From: Moritella sp.
GTDB taxonomy: Bacteria > Pseudomonadota > Gammaproteobacteria > Enterobacterales > Moritellaceae
Direction: 5' to 3'
Length of the DNA: 64,000 nt
Assembly: GCF_013215705.1 (NCBI RefSeq)
Contig: NZ_JABSQR010000004.1
Coordinates: forward strand, 248,001-312,000
Shown: in pieces, positions 43,346 through 52,564 of the stretch
Layout: each line of letters starts with the position of its first letter
Numbering within the stretch: position 1 is the stretch's first letter
The notes under the pieces: model-generated
The model's input: only the letters and a program-made list of their open reading frames with translations
The model's database searches: none
Told to the model about the DNA's origin: nothing
Translations under genes and position numbers: made by a program

Positions 43346-45505
43346 TTAGATTTTTTTCACAATATTGTCATACGTTTCAAAGCGACGTTTAATTTCACGG
43401 ATATAATTAACAGGTTCTTGCCCACGTACATAACCGTAACGGGCTTTAGCCGCATATTTAGATTTAGACAGCAGTAACATGGCGTTTTCAACATGGCCAA
43501 ACCAGACATCATCACGCCAGCCTTGTTGTTTCGCTAAGCGCATTGCATCACGAACATGCCCTGCGCCGGCATTATAAGACGCCAACGTAAACCAGATTAA
43601 CTGATCCGCCTGCACTTCATCCTTACGCATACGTTCACGAACCCAATTCATATAAAGCACACCCGCTTTAATCCCCCGCTCTGGCACATGTACGTCGAGG
43701 ATCCCCAATTCTTTTGCAGTACGTGGCATTAATTGGAATAACCCTTTCGCACCCGCCATCGATTTGGCTTTAGGATTGAAACGACTTTCTTGATGCATCT
43801 GAGAGACGAGTAAGCGCCAATCAAAATCATGCTGACGGGCATATTTCTTCACAATATCGTCATAAGGCGATAAAACCCCAGAATCATTCTGCAGCACATA
43901 ATCTTTATAATGGGTATCTAAGCGTTTTTGATTCTTAAAGTATTTATTATAAATGACATTATAAAACAGACCCTTGTAATGCTTTTTAATAAAAGCATTA
44001 GACTTTGCTAAGAGCTTATCATGGCCCGATGCCACCGCCCAACTTTGCGACTTAGGCGCACCTAACGCCATTAAAGATTGGATATCATCACGAAAGGTCA
44101 TCTCGATATCGACAATATGGCTATCAGCTATGGTCATTTCGTATTCTTTTCCCCCCACTTTATCAATGATCGCTTCTGTTTCCTGACTTTCAGGCACGCC
44201 AACTAAATTAATACCACTGACGGTTTTCTTTAACTCGACCGCACTCTCCCAATACGAGCTCGATGGTCTAATATAAATATTACTGTTGGCCAGTTCTGTT
44301 GCATCACGGATCTCGGCACGGTCCTTATGGGCAACAATCAATTCAGAGGCATAATGATAAGGACGTGAGAAGGCAATGCCTTTATTTCGTCTCTGCGCCG
44401 TTGGAGTTAAAAAACCCAGCGCAATATCAGCTTTATCTTCAAGCAAGTAATCAAGTAAGGCCACATTGTTCGGCGCGACGATAATTTCGTAGCGTAATTT
44501 ATGCTCTTTGGCAAATCGTTTTGCTAACTCATAATGAAAGCCGAGCAGTTCACCACGCCAAATATAATAAGAAGAAAGGTTGTTACGTAACACGAAACGA
44601 ATGGTTTTGGTTTCCTGGATCTTTTGCCATTGGGTTTTATAGCGATGTGCTGATTTCGGCTTCACTTTGGCAATTAAATTTTGTTCTTTCAGAAATTGAT
44701 TTAACTCATTTAACAGTTGTTTGTTATTCGGAGCAACCCCCCAAGCAAGCTGACGTGTGGCACTTGCTTGTAAACTCATTTTAATATCATCACGGTAAGC
44801 GCTTGCTGACTGAATTAAATTTTTATCTTGAATGGTAATATCATATTCACCACTCGCCAGTTTATCGTATAAGGCTTCATGGCTAATCCTGCTATCGACT
44901 AACCGGATTTTCAGGTTTGGATAGATTTTTTGTAGTCCGAATGCCGTGGATTCATAGCTCTTCCCCTTTTGAATCACAATTTCACGACCATTTAAGTCTT
45001 TACCCGATTGTAAACTCTTGCTTTGACTGCCCATCAGCAAGTATTCTTTGGTGAGTAAAAAAGGATCACTAAAACTGATCAATTTTTCCCGTTGACCAGT
45101 CTTAGTTAAATTCGCGGCAATCACATCACCCTCACCCGCTAATAGCATTGGAATAAGATCGGCGAATTTTGTCACGCGGATATTTTCAATTTTCAGCTTC
45201 TTTTCATCGGCAAATTGCTGGAGGTAATCTAATTCAATATCTTGAGGGTGGCCTCGACGGGGGAAAATAATTTCGCCACCAGCCCACGTTAGTACGCGTA
45301 ATGTCTTTTGAGTGGGTACCGAAGCAGGCACTATAGCAACGGGAATGGTCGCAATAGTCAGGCCTGAAGGCGCAATATGAGTCGCCTTATTTGAGCTTGT
45401 CACTGCACTTGACTGTAAATATGTGATAAACATATCTAGAATAAATAGAGTCAGCAGCAAAAAATACACTTTTTTGGCTGTCTTGGTGATTAAAAATTTA
45501 TACAT
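43346..45505 (-). CDS. MltF-like lytic transglycosylase with two solute-binding domains
   Basis: A 719-residue protein with an N-terminal membrane anchor (VYFLLLTLFILDMFITYLQSS). Two bacterial extracellular solute-binding (SBP_3) domains follow: about 68-285 (TLRVLTWAGGEIIFP, GEGDVIAANLTKT) and about 298-525 (KTIRFVLRNNLSSYY, DKADIALGFLTPT). The C-terminal SLT domain carries catalytic Glu573 in MHQESRFNP, plus AGAKGLFQLMPRTAKELG and ASYNAGAGHV. E. coli MltF (518 residues) has one SBP domain, so this is an extended form. It cleaves peptidoglycan with release of anhydromuropeptides; the SBP domains may sense muropeptides or amino acids. RBS AAAGGA. Confidence 0.9.
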   Translation of the reverse strand: MYKFLITKTAKKVYFLLLTLFILDMFITYLQSSAVTSSNKATHIAPSGLTIATIPVAIVPASVPTQKTLRVLTWAGGEIIFPRRGHPQDIELDYLQQFADEKKLKIENIRVTKFADLIPMLLAGEGDVIAANLTKTGQREKLISFSDPFLLTKEYLLMGSQSKSLQSGKDLNGREIVIQKGKSYESTAFGLQKIYPNLKIRLVDSRISHEALYDKLASGEYDITIQDKNLIQSASAYRDDIKMSLQASATRQLAWGVAPNNKQLLNELNQFLKEQNLIAKVKPKSAHRYKTQWQKIQETKTIRFVLRNNLSSYYIWRGELLGFHYELAKRFAKEHKLRYEIIVAPNNVALLDYLLEDKADIALGFLTPTAQRRNKGIAFSRPYHYASELIVAHKDRAEIRDATELANSNIYIRPSSSYWESAVELKKTVSGINLVGVPESQETEAIIDKVGGKEYEMTIADSHIVDIEMTFRDDIQSLMALGAPKSQSWAVASGHDKLLAKSNAFIKKHYKGLFYNVIYNKYFKNQKRLDTHYKDYVLQNDSGVLSPYDDIVKKYARQHDFDWRLLVSQMHQESRFNPKAKSMAGAKGLFQLMPRTAKELGILDVHVPERGIKAGVLYMNWVRERMRKDEVQADQLIWFTLASYNAGAGHVRDAMRLAKQQGWRDDVWFGHVENAMLLLSKSKYAAKARYGYVRGQEPVNYIREIKRRFETYDNIVKKI

Positions 45506-45560
45506 TACATTCCTTTATAATGTTTACAGGACAACTCGAGTATTTTACGGCGGTCAGATT

Positions 45561-45755
45561 ATGTTATTATCGACATCCTTAAACCACTCACTCTATAAGG
45601 CTCTGTTTATGCTTATTTCTTTCTTTGTTGGCGTTACCTTAGTTGTTTATATTAAACAAAAAGCACTGAAACCGAATTCAAAAGATACCATAATAATGTT
45701 AATTTCTGATGGTTATAAAGCACTGATCGATGACGTCAAAAAGGTAATGAAATAA
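45561..45755 (+). CDS. Hypothetical small membrane protein
   Basis: A possible 64-residue protein with one hydrophobic helix (ALFMLISFFVGVTLVVYI) and a basic, helical tail (KDTIIMLISDGYKALIDDVK). The frame opens further upstream, overlapping the divergent transglycosylase gene, but the ATG at 45561 fits better. Ribosome site is weak and no family is recognised, so the gene is uncertain. Confidence 0.4.
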   Translation: MLLSTSLNHSLYKALFMLISFFVGVTLVVYIKQKALKPNSKDTIIMLISDGYKALIDDVKKVMK

Positions 45756-46004
45756 TTGCACAGTAATAACAGAATCGTCAACAGTATCTCACTTTAGGTA
45801 AACAAAGTTCATTTAATCGACAGAATAACCGATTATAAAACATGTCACAGCCAATATAACTAAGGATTTATCAATATAAAGCATGAATGGCTTTACATTT
45901 AACATTGGACCGATAGACTGACCTCTCTTTAACTAGGCTAACGGATGCTAAATTAGCACCCCGTTATGCTACACAATACGACACAGAAAACAGAGGACGT
46001 CATT

Positions 46005-47264
46005 TTGAGTAATACTCAATCAGTAGATACACCCACTTTAGGCCAAAAATTATGGTTTAATTTACCGCTTTGGCAAAAAATTGTTATCGGTATGATCCTT
46101 GGTATTACCGTTGGTCTCATTTTTGGTGAAGATGCAGTCGTCCTAAAACCAATTGGCTCATTCTTTGTTAACACCATTAAGATGTTAATTGTACCGCTGG
46201 TTTTCTGTTCCATTATTGTTGGTATTACGTCAATGCAAGACACCAATAAAATGGGCCGCATTGGTTTTAAAGCCATTATGTTTTATCTTATTTCAACCGC
46301 AGTTGCGATCACCATCGGCTTAGTATTAGGTCATGTGCTACAGCCTGGCGCAGGTTTAGGACTTGTTGCTCAACAGGTTGAAGTAGTAAAAGAAACATCA
46401 TCACTCGTAGATACACTCGTTGCATTAGTACCCACTAACCCAGTAAGTGCGCTTGCTCAGGGTCATATCCTCCAAATTATTGTCTTTGCTGTTGCCCTTG
46501 GCGTATCACTCACACTGATTGGTGAAAAAGGAAAACCTGCTGTAGCACTTTTCGAAAGCCTGGCAGAAGCAATGTACAAGCTAACGGATCTCGTGATGAA
46601 ACTCGCACCGTACGGTGTATTTGCGTTAATGGCGTGGGTGGCTGGTAAATTTGGTTTGGCACTGCTATTACCTCTCGTTAAAGTAATTGGTGCGGTTTAC
46701 CTCGGTAGCATCTTGCATGTGTTAGGTGTTTATAGCGCATTAATTCTATTTATTGCAAAACTAAATCCAGTACAATATTTCCGCGGTATTGTTGATGCTC
46801 AGGTTGTTGCTTTCACCACTACATCAAGTGCAGGTACATTACCAGTATCAATGAAATGTGCACGTGAGAACCTCGGTGTATCAAAAGGTGTATCAAGCTT
46901 TGTATTACCACTAGGCACCACCATTAACATGGACGGCACAGCGCTTTACCAAGGTGTAACTACATTATTTGTCGCGCAAGCATTCGGTATTGATTTAGGC
47001 ATGCCTGAATACATCACTATTATCTTAACAGCTACATTAGCATCTATTGGTACTGCCGGTGTACCTGGTGCGGGTCTTATCATGCTAACGTTAGTACTTA
47101 CTACTGTTGGCCTACCTGTTGAAGGTGTGGCACTGATTGCTGGTATCGACCGTATTCTGGATATGGCACGTACCACCGTTAATATTTCTGGTGACATCGC
47201 CGCATCAGTGATCATTGCTAAATCAGAAAAAGAATTAGATACCACTATTTATAACGCAAAATAG
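46005..47264 (+). CDS. Dicarboxylate/amino acid:cation symporter (DAACS/GltP family)
   Basis: A secondary transporter of about 419 residues with eight helices and two re-entrant loops. WQKIVIGMILGITVGLIFG is helix 1; the re-entrant motif TTSSAGTLPVSMKCARENLG (serine-rich) and GTTINMDGTALYQGV in helix 7 form the substrate and Na+ sites; ASIGTAGVPGAGLIML and the DRILDMARTTVNISGD segment complete it. It imports glutamate, aspartate or C4-dicarboxylates with sodium or protons. A TTG at 46005 follows GAGGA at proper spacing and is preferred; an ATG at 45966 in the same frame lacks a ribosome site. Confidence 0.9.
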   Translation: MSNTQSVDTPTLGQKLWFNLPLWQKIVIGMILGITVGLIFGEDAVVLKPIGSFFVNTIKMLIVPLVFCSIIVGITSMQDTNKMGRIGFKAIMFYLISTAVAITIGLVLGHVLQPGAGLGLVAQQVEVVKETSSLVDTLVALVPTNPVSALAQGHILQIIVFAVALGVSLTLIGEKGKPAVALFESLAEAMYKLTDLVMKLAPYGVFALMAWVAGKFGLALLLPLVKVIGAVYLGSILHVLGVYSALILFIAKLNPVQYFRGIVDAQVVAFTTTSSAGTLPVSMKCARENLGVSKGVSSFVLPLGTTINMDGTALYQGVTTLFVAQAFGIDLGMPEYITIILTATLASIGTAGVPGAGLIMLTLVLTTVGLPVEGVALIAGIDRILDMARTTVNISGDIAASVIIAKSEKELDTTIYNAK

Positions 47265-47304
47265 TGATATCACGGTACAGTTTTATCTAAACCGTACCAA
47301 CAAC

Positions 47305-47356
47305 AAAGCCACTGATAAGTATCCTATTATTGGATACAGCATCAGTGGCTTTTTTA
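47305..47356. terminator. Terminator between the symporter and the purine permease
   Basis: AAAGCCACTGAT and ATCAGTGGCTTTTTT form the outer stem and GTATCC/GGATAC an inner one. The T run favours the plus strand; the convergent permease gene may also use it. Confidence 0.88.
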
Positions 47357-47372
47357 TTGGCTTAACCTGTGT

Positions 47373-48740
47373 CTACATAAATGCTAATTTAGCCACAAAC
47401 ACCGCCGTTAATACCCAAATACTAATCGATACTTCTTGGTATTTACCTGATCCTACTTTTAGGAAAGTATAAGCGATAAAACCAAGTGCAATACCATTGG
47501 CGATAGAGAACGTGAAGGCCATCATGATTGCCGTAATACAGGCTGGTACATAATCGGTAAACTCATCCCAGTTCACTTTACTCAGACCACTCATCATCAA
47601 GAAAGAAACAAAGATAAGTGCACCGGCAGTCGCATAACTTGGAATAATTAACGCTACATCAGTAAAGAAAGTCGCCGCTAAGAATAACACACCAACCGTT
47701 ACCGCAGTTAAACCTGTTCGGCCACCAGCAGCAACACCAGACGCACTTTCAACATAGGAGGTTACTGGCGGGCAACCCACACACGCACCTAACACACTTG
47801 ATACCGAATCGGCTTTTAATGATTTTTTCAGGTTTTGGATCTCGCCTTTTTCATTCACAAGATTGGCTTTGTCCGCCACCCCCATTAACGTACCCGCAGT
47901 ATCAAACATATTCACGAATAAGAACGAGATGATGACACTGACCATACCAACATTAAACAAACCTTCAGTATTGTAAAATAGATGCTCAAAATCCATGGCC
48001 ATGAATAATGGCGCAATGCTTGGCGGCATAGAAATAATTGACGCCGGTGCCGACACCAGACCTAGTGGAATACCAGCAAGCGTTGTCACTAACATACCGA
48101 TTAATACCGCACCAAATAGATTACGGCGGAATAATGAGCCAATGATGAGGAAGGTTAACGCGGCAAGTAATACACTCGGCTCTGTAAAATCGCCCATGGT
48201 CACCAAGGTTGGTTGAGAAGCAACGATGATACCGGCACTTTTAAAACCAATGATGCCTAAAAACAAACCCACACCTGCAGTCATCGCATAACGTAAACTC
48301 TGCGGAATACTGTCTAATATCCATTCTCGGATCTTGTAAAAACTCATTAACGCAAAGAGCACACCCGATACAAAAACCGCAGCCATCGCAACCTGCCAAG
48401 TGTAACCCATGTCAAATACGACCGTATAAGTAAAGAAAGCATTAAGCCCCATACCCGGTGCAAGTCCCACTGGCCAGTTCGCATATAGACCCATCAACAT
48501 ACAGCCAATTGCAGCACCGATACAGGTAGCCACGACCAGTGCATCTTTATCCATACCTGTTTTGGCCATAATATCGGGGTTTACAAAAATAATATAAGCC
48601 ATAGTAACGAACGTTGTTAAACCTGCCATAAGCTCAGTTTTCACCGTAGTGCCATGCTCTGAGAGTTTAAATAACCGCTCCAGTACGCCACTTTTAGCTG
48701 ATCCCTGTAACTCAGATCCTTGTTGTGTTTTATCCATCAT
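47373..48740 (-). CDS. NCS2-family purine permease (AzgA/GhxP-like)
   Basis: A 455-residue, 12-14 helix nucleobase transporter. ELMAGLTTFVTMAYIIFVNP, GLAPGMGLNAFFTYTVV and VNMFDTAGTLMGVADKANLV are signatures of the AzgA subgroup (adenine, guanine, hypoxanthine), rather than the UraA/xanthine-uric-acid subgroup. Later PPVTSYVESASGVAAGGRTG is the conserved substrate-site loop. It probably supplies purines for the catabolic enzymes encoded nearby. It lies 77 bases downstream of uraH on the same strand and is likely in its transcript. RBS AAGGAA. Confidence 0.92.
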   Translation of the reverse strand: MMDKTQQGSELQGSAKSGVLERLFKLSEHGTTVKTELMAGLTTFVTMAYIIFVNPDIMAKTGMDKDALVVATCIGAAIGCMLMGLYANWPVGLAPGMGLNAFFTYTVVFDMGYTWQVAMAAVFVSGVLFALMSFYKIREWILDSIPQSLRYAMTAGVGLFLGIIGFKSAGIIVASQPTLVTMGDFTEPSVLLAALTFLIIGSLFRRNLFGAVLIGMLVTTLAGIPLGLVSAPASIISMPPSIAPLFMAMDFEHLFYNTEGLFNVGMVSVIISFLFVNMFDTAGTLMGVADKANLVNEKGEIQNLKKSLKADSVSSVLGACVGCPPVTSYVESASGVAAGGRTGLTAVTVGVLFLAATFFTDVALIIPSYATAGALIFVSFLMMSGLSKVNWDEFTDYVPACITAIMMAFTFSIANGIALGFIAYTFLKVGSGKYQEVSISIWVLTAVFVAKLAFM

Positions 48741-48817
48741 ACTTTCCTTGTTGTATTCGGGTTTACCGATTTTACGTTTTTACGTTTTTATATTATTAAT
48801 TTTATTATTTGTTTCAA

Positions 48818-49171
48818 CTAACTACCACGATAAGTTGAATAACTAAACGGGGATACGAGCAGCGGCACATGGTAATGCGCTTGGGTATCGTTAATCCCAA
48901 AGCGGATCACAATGTCATCTAAAAAAGCAGTCTCAGGTACCGCAGCGCCACGTGCACGGAAATAATCAGCCGTATCAAACTGTAATTGATACTTACCAAC
49001 ACGCAGTTCATCACTGGTTAATAGCAAAGTATCGGTACGCCCATCACTGTTAGTGACAGCTGAAGCGACTAATTCTAATTGATCTGCTTCTACCTTATAT
49101 AATTTAATACTGATGCCAGCACCTGGTACGCCATTAGCTGTATCAAGTACATGTGTACTGAGTCCACTCAT
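48818..49171 (-). CDS. uraH: 5-hydroxyisourate hydrolase
   Basis: A 117-residue transthyretin-related protein. LSTHVLDTANGVPGAGI holds the first catalytic His motif, HYHVPLLVSPFSYSTYRGS the second, and the final YRGS tetrapeptide marks true HIU hydrolases. It converts 5-hydroxyisourate from urate oxidation to OHCU. The ATG at 49171 (MSGLSTHVLD) fits the family; 12 upstream codons are open. AAGG is a modest ribosome site. It is divergent from the allantoinase operon, which encodes the next steps. Confidence 0.94.
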   Translation of the reverse strand: MSGLSTHVLDTANGVPGAGISIKLYKVEADQLELVASAVTNSDGRTDTLLLTSDELRVGKYQLQFDTADYFRARGAAVPETAFLDDIVIRFGINDTQAHYHVPLLVSPFSYSTYRGS

Positions 49172-49559
49172 AATCAAAAATACCTTACTGTCACAATTAA
49201 ATATCACGGCTTAAATATCGTCCAAACTACAAAGTGAATACATAGATCGATACAATATGTTAAATTTATGTTTCACATGATTACAGAAAAATAGTAAAAA
49301 GTTAAATTATTAATCTGTTTTTTATTTTAAAAATACAAAAAAACACTTAATTAACTCCAGAATAATCACTAATAAATAGATAAAACCAAGCATATACTAA
49401 CGACTCACCCCATTTTAGGTACAAAACAAAATCTTGCAAACTTGTTAAATATTTATATAGATTTTGTATACAATAATTGTAATAATTGTTTAACAACGTG
49501 ATTACTTATCTATAATTTAAAGAGTGATTAGCGAAATATACGCATAATAAGGAGTCATG
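49172..49559. other. Divergent control region of the purine catabolic genes
   Basis: About 390 very AT-rich bases between uraH and puuE that must hold promoters for both directions. The only strong element seen is the TTGTATACAA palindrome at 49464-49473. No gene or RNA was recognised. Confidence 0.6.
49464..49473. promoter_or_regulatory. TTGTATACAA palindrome, possible GntR-type operator
   Basis: A perfect ten-base palindrome of the TNGTATACNA type bound by FadR/FCD-class GntR regulators, 85 bases upstream of puuE. No GntR gene is in the window, so this is a suggestion from motif likeness only. Confidence 0.45.
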
Positions 49560-50474
49560 ATGACTGTTGCCTATCCCAGAGATCTTATTGGTTATGGCCA
49601 AAATGTGCCAAATGCCAACTGGCCTAACAAAGCCCGCTTAGCGATCTCATTTGTTCTTAACTATGAAGAAGGTGGCGAACGTTGCATATTACATGGCGAT
49701 AGTGAATCAGAAGCTTTTTTATCCGAAATGCCAGGCGCAGTACCACTACAAGGCGTGCGTAATCTCAGTATGGAGTCTTGTTATGAGTATGGCAGCCGTG
49801 CGGGGGTTTGGCGCTTGTTAAGCTTATTCGCTGACTATCAAATACCACTCACTATATTTGCAGTTGCAATGGCGTTAGAAAGACACCCGGATGTCGCCAA
49901 AGCATTTGTTGCTGCCAATCACGAAATTTGTAGTCATGGTTATCGTTGGCTTGATTATCAATATACCGATGAAGCCGAAGAGCGTGAACACTTACATAAA
50001 GCTATCGACATTATCAAAGCATTAACCGGTAAACGTCCAACAGGTTGGTATACAGGTAGACTCGGTCCTAATACTCGACGTTTAGTGGCTGAAGAAGGCG
50101 GATTTCTGTATGACTCAGATGCTTATGATGATGACCTACCGTATTGGGTCAACGCCAACAATCAACCGCACCTAGTGATCCCTTATACCCTAGATGTGAA
50201 TGACATGCGCTTTGCAACCCCACAAGGTTTTAATAGTGGCGAGCAATTCTTTCAATACTTAAAAGACAGCTTCGACACCCTTTATGCTGAAGGTATAACA
50301 TCGCCAAAAATGATGTCAGTCGGGCTACATTGCCGCTTAATAGGCCGTCCGGGTCGTGTGGCGTCACTAAAGCGCTTCTTAGATTACGTAAAGCAACATG
50401 ATGATGTGTGGCTATGTACACGAGAGCAAATAGCAAATCACTGGATCAAACATCACCCATACAAGGACGCGTAA
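49560..50474 (+). CDS. puuE: Allantoinase PuuE (polysaccharide-deacetylase fold)
   Basis: A protein of about 304 residues of the cofactor-free PuuE group, not the metallo-amidohydrolase allantoinase. RDLIGYGQNVPNANWPNKAR and LNYEEGGERCILHGDSESEA are group markers; EICSHGYRWLDYQ and GWYTGRLGPNTRRLVAEEGG hold conserved catalytic residues. It hydrolyses S-allantoin to allantoate. ATG ATG doublet: the second (49560) lies five bases after GGAG and is preferred. It is the first gene of puuE-uraD-alc-allA-puuD. Confidence 0.95.
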   Translation: MTVAYPRDLIGYGQNVPNANWPNKARLAISFVLNYEEGGERCILHGDSESEAFLSEMPGAVPLQGVRNLSMESCYEYGSRAGVWRLLSLFADYQIPLTIFAVAMALERHPDVAKAFVAANHEICSHGYRWLDYQYTDEAEEREHLHKAIDIIKALTGKRPTGWYTGRLGPNTRRLVAEEGGFLYDSDAYDDDLPYWVNANNQPHLVIPYTLDVNDMRFATPQGFNSGEQFFQYLKDSFDTLYAEGITSPKMMSVGLHCRLIGRPGRVASLKRFLDYVKQHDDVWLCTREQIANHWIKHHPYKDA

Positions 50475-50475
50475 C

Positions 50476-51003
50476 ATGACACGTTTTAATACCTGCACCC
50501 CAAGTCAACTATCGCAATCCGATTTTGTGGCGGTGTTTGCTGATATCTATGAACACAGCCCTTGGGTAGCAGAAGCAGCATTTCAACAATTTCAACATCA
50601 AGGTATTGATGACGATATCGATGATATTGCGAGACTGCAGCAATGCATGGCAGATATTTTGCTCGCAGCTAGCGATGAAAAAAAACTGGCTTTAATCAAT
50701 GCCCACCCTGATTTAGCTGGCCGTGCAGCAGTTAATGGTGAACTTACCACCGCATCAACCTCTGAACAAACTGATGCAGGGATAGATCAATGCACCGCCG
50801 AAGAATTTACCCATTTCACACAGCTCAACGATGCCTATAAAGCGAAATTTAATTTCCCTTTCATCAAAGCAGTGCGCGGCGCTAACCGCTTTTTAATCTT
50901 AGCTGACTTTAAACGTCGTATTCAAAATGATATCGACACCGAGTTCAAGCAAGCATTATTAGAGATAAACAAAATAGCCGAATTTCGCTTAAACGACCTA
51001 TAA
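50476..51003 (+). CDS. uraD: OHCU decarboxylase
   Basis: A 175-residue helical protein. YEHSPWVAEAAFQQ is the family opening; LINAHPDLAGRAAVNGELT contains the catalytic His, and FPFIKAVRGANRFLIL the C-terminal motif. It decarboxylates OHCU stereospecifically to S-allantoin, between UraH and PuuE. It starts one base after the puuE stop. Confidence 0.95.
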   Translation: MTRFNTCTPSQLSQSDFVAVFADIYEHSPWVAEAAFQQFQHQGIDDDIDDIARLQQCMADILLAASDEKKLALINAHPDLAGRAAVNGELTTASTSEQTDAGIDQCTAEEFTHFTQLNDAYKAKFNFPFIKAVRGANRFLILADFKRRIQNDIDTEFKQALLEINKIAEFRLNDL

Positions 51004-51017
51004 CAAGGACGACTACA

Positions 51018-52013
51018 ATGACTACTGTATTAAACTTTGACCGACATATTAACCTTGCAGATGAAAAGCTCGGTGCTGAAGCCATTTTTGCGACTGATGA
51101 CTTTTTTGCTGATAAGCAACGTATGCTAAAAACCGAATCCGCCGTATTTGTCCCTGATTTATATGATGAAAACGGCAAATGGATGGACGGTTGGGAATCT
51201 CGCCGTAAGCGTCATGAAGGTTATGATTACTGCATAGTTCGCCTTGGTTTACCTGGTTCAATTGAAGGTTTAAACATTGATACAGCAAACTTCACCGGTA
51301 ACTATGCACCTTCAGCATCGGTTGATGCATGTTTTGTTGCTGACGGTCAAGATCCACAAGAAGATACAGAGTGGACAGAGATCTTAGGTTCAGAATCATT
51401 ACAAGGTGACAGCCAACATTTATTTAGCCTAACAGGCGATACCGTTTATACCCATGTACGACTTAACATTTACCCTGATGGTGGTGTTGCGCGTTTACGT
51501 GTTTACGGTAAGCCAAGTATTAACTGGGAGTCTATCGCAGCAGACCAAGAAATTGATTTAGCGGCAACCGTTAACGGCGGTCGTGCGATCGCGTGTAACG
51601 ATGAACACTTTGGCGTAATGGGTAATTTATTAAACCCAGGTCGAGGGGTCAACATGGGTGACGGTTGGGAAACTGCACGTCGTCGTACACCCGGTAATGA
51701 CTGGGTGATTATCGCGTTAGGTAACAAAGGTAGCGTTAATCGTATCGAAATCGATACTGCTCACTTTAAAGGTAACTTCCCAGATTCAATCAACATTCAA
51801 GCAGCTTGTGTGGCTGGCGGTACTGAAGAACAGATCCAAGCGCAGAGCTTATTCTGGCGTGAACTGTTACCTGTACAAAAGTTATCTGCTGATAATATTC
51901 ATCACTTCCAAGAACAAGTAAACACACTCGGTGATATTACCCATATCCGCGTCAATATTTACCCAGACGGTGGGATTAGCCGTGTTCGCATGTTTGGTAC
52001 CGTATCGAAATGA
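51018..52013 (+). CDS. alc: Allantoicase
   Basis: A 331-residue protein of two similar beta-sandwich repeats (about 1-160 and 170-330), each with a G-W-E-(S/T)-x-R-R motif (DGWESRRKRHEGYDYCIVRL; DGWETARRRTPGNDWVIIAL) and an NIYPDGG(V/I)(A/S)R(L/V)R motif. It splits allantoate into ureidoglycolate and urea. It lies 14 bases after uraD and overlaps allA by four bases. Confidence 0.95.
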   Translation: MTTVLNFDRHINLADEKLGAEAIFATDDFFADKQRMLKTESAVFVPDLYDENGKWMDGWESRRKRHEGYDYCIVRLGLPGSIEGLNIDTANFTGNYAPSASVDACFVADGQDPQEDTEWTEILGSESLQGDSQHLFSLTGDTVYTHVRLNIYPDGGVARLRVYGKPSINWESIAADQEIDLAATVNGGRAIACNDEHFGVMGNLLNPGRGVNMGDGWETARRRTPGNDWVIIALGNKGSVNRIEIDTAHFKGNFPDSINIQAACVAGGTEEQIQAQSLFWRELLPVQKLSADNIHHFQEQVNTLGDITHIRVNIYPDGGISRVRMFGTVSK

Positions 52014-52549
52014 TGACTAACATTATCGCACTTGAACCATTAACCGCTGAAGCGTTTAAACCTTACGGGGATGTGATCGCAACAAGGGATCGTGAATATT
52101 TCATGATCAACAATGGCTCAACGCGTCGCTATCATCAGCTTGCCGATGTAGACACCGAAACGGAGGGTGGTCGTACGATCATCAGTATCTTTCAGGCAAC
52201 ACCATTAACTTATCCATTGTCGGTAGGCATGATGGAACGCCACCCGTTAGGTTCACAAGCGTTTATTCCTTTATTTGGCAATGCGTATTTAATTTTAGTC
52301 GCCGCGCCAACCGGTGATCTAGAACAAGACCGATTAGATAGTCAAACCATTCGTGGTTTTATCAGTGATGGATCACAGGGTGTTAATTATCATAAAGGTG
52401 TGTGGCACCACCCTATCCTCGCGTTAACCGAACAAGATAAATTCTTGATTGTCGATCGCGCAGGTCCGGGAAACAACTGTGAAGAAGTACATTTTACCGA
52501 TGCTGAAACACGCATATTTAATAAAGGCGTACTTGGTACGCAACTATAA
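52010..52549 (+). CDS. allA: Ureidoglycolate lyase
   Basis: A 179-residue cupin-like enzyme. PLTAEAFKPYGDVIATRD, MMERHPLGSQAFIPL and GVNYHKGVWHHPILAL match AllA; the His and Glu residues there bind metal/substrate. It releases urea and glyoxylate from ureidoglycolate, the last step of the pathway here. The ATG overlaps the alc stop (ATGATGA). Confidence 0.94.
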   Translation: MMTNIIALEPLTAEAFKPYGDVIATRDREYFMINNGSTRRYHQLADVDTETEGGRTIISIFQATPLTYPLSVGMMERHPLGSQAFIPLFGNAYLILVAAPTGDLEQDRLDSQTIRGFISDGSQGVNYHKGVWHHPILALTEQDKFLIVDRAGPGNNCEEVHFTDAETRIFNKGVLGTQL

Positions 52550-52564
52550 TAACAGGGAGTATTT

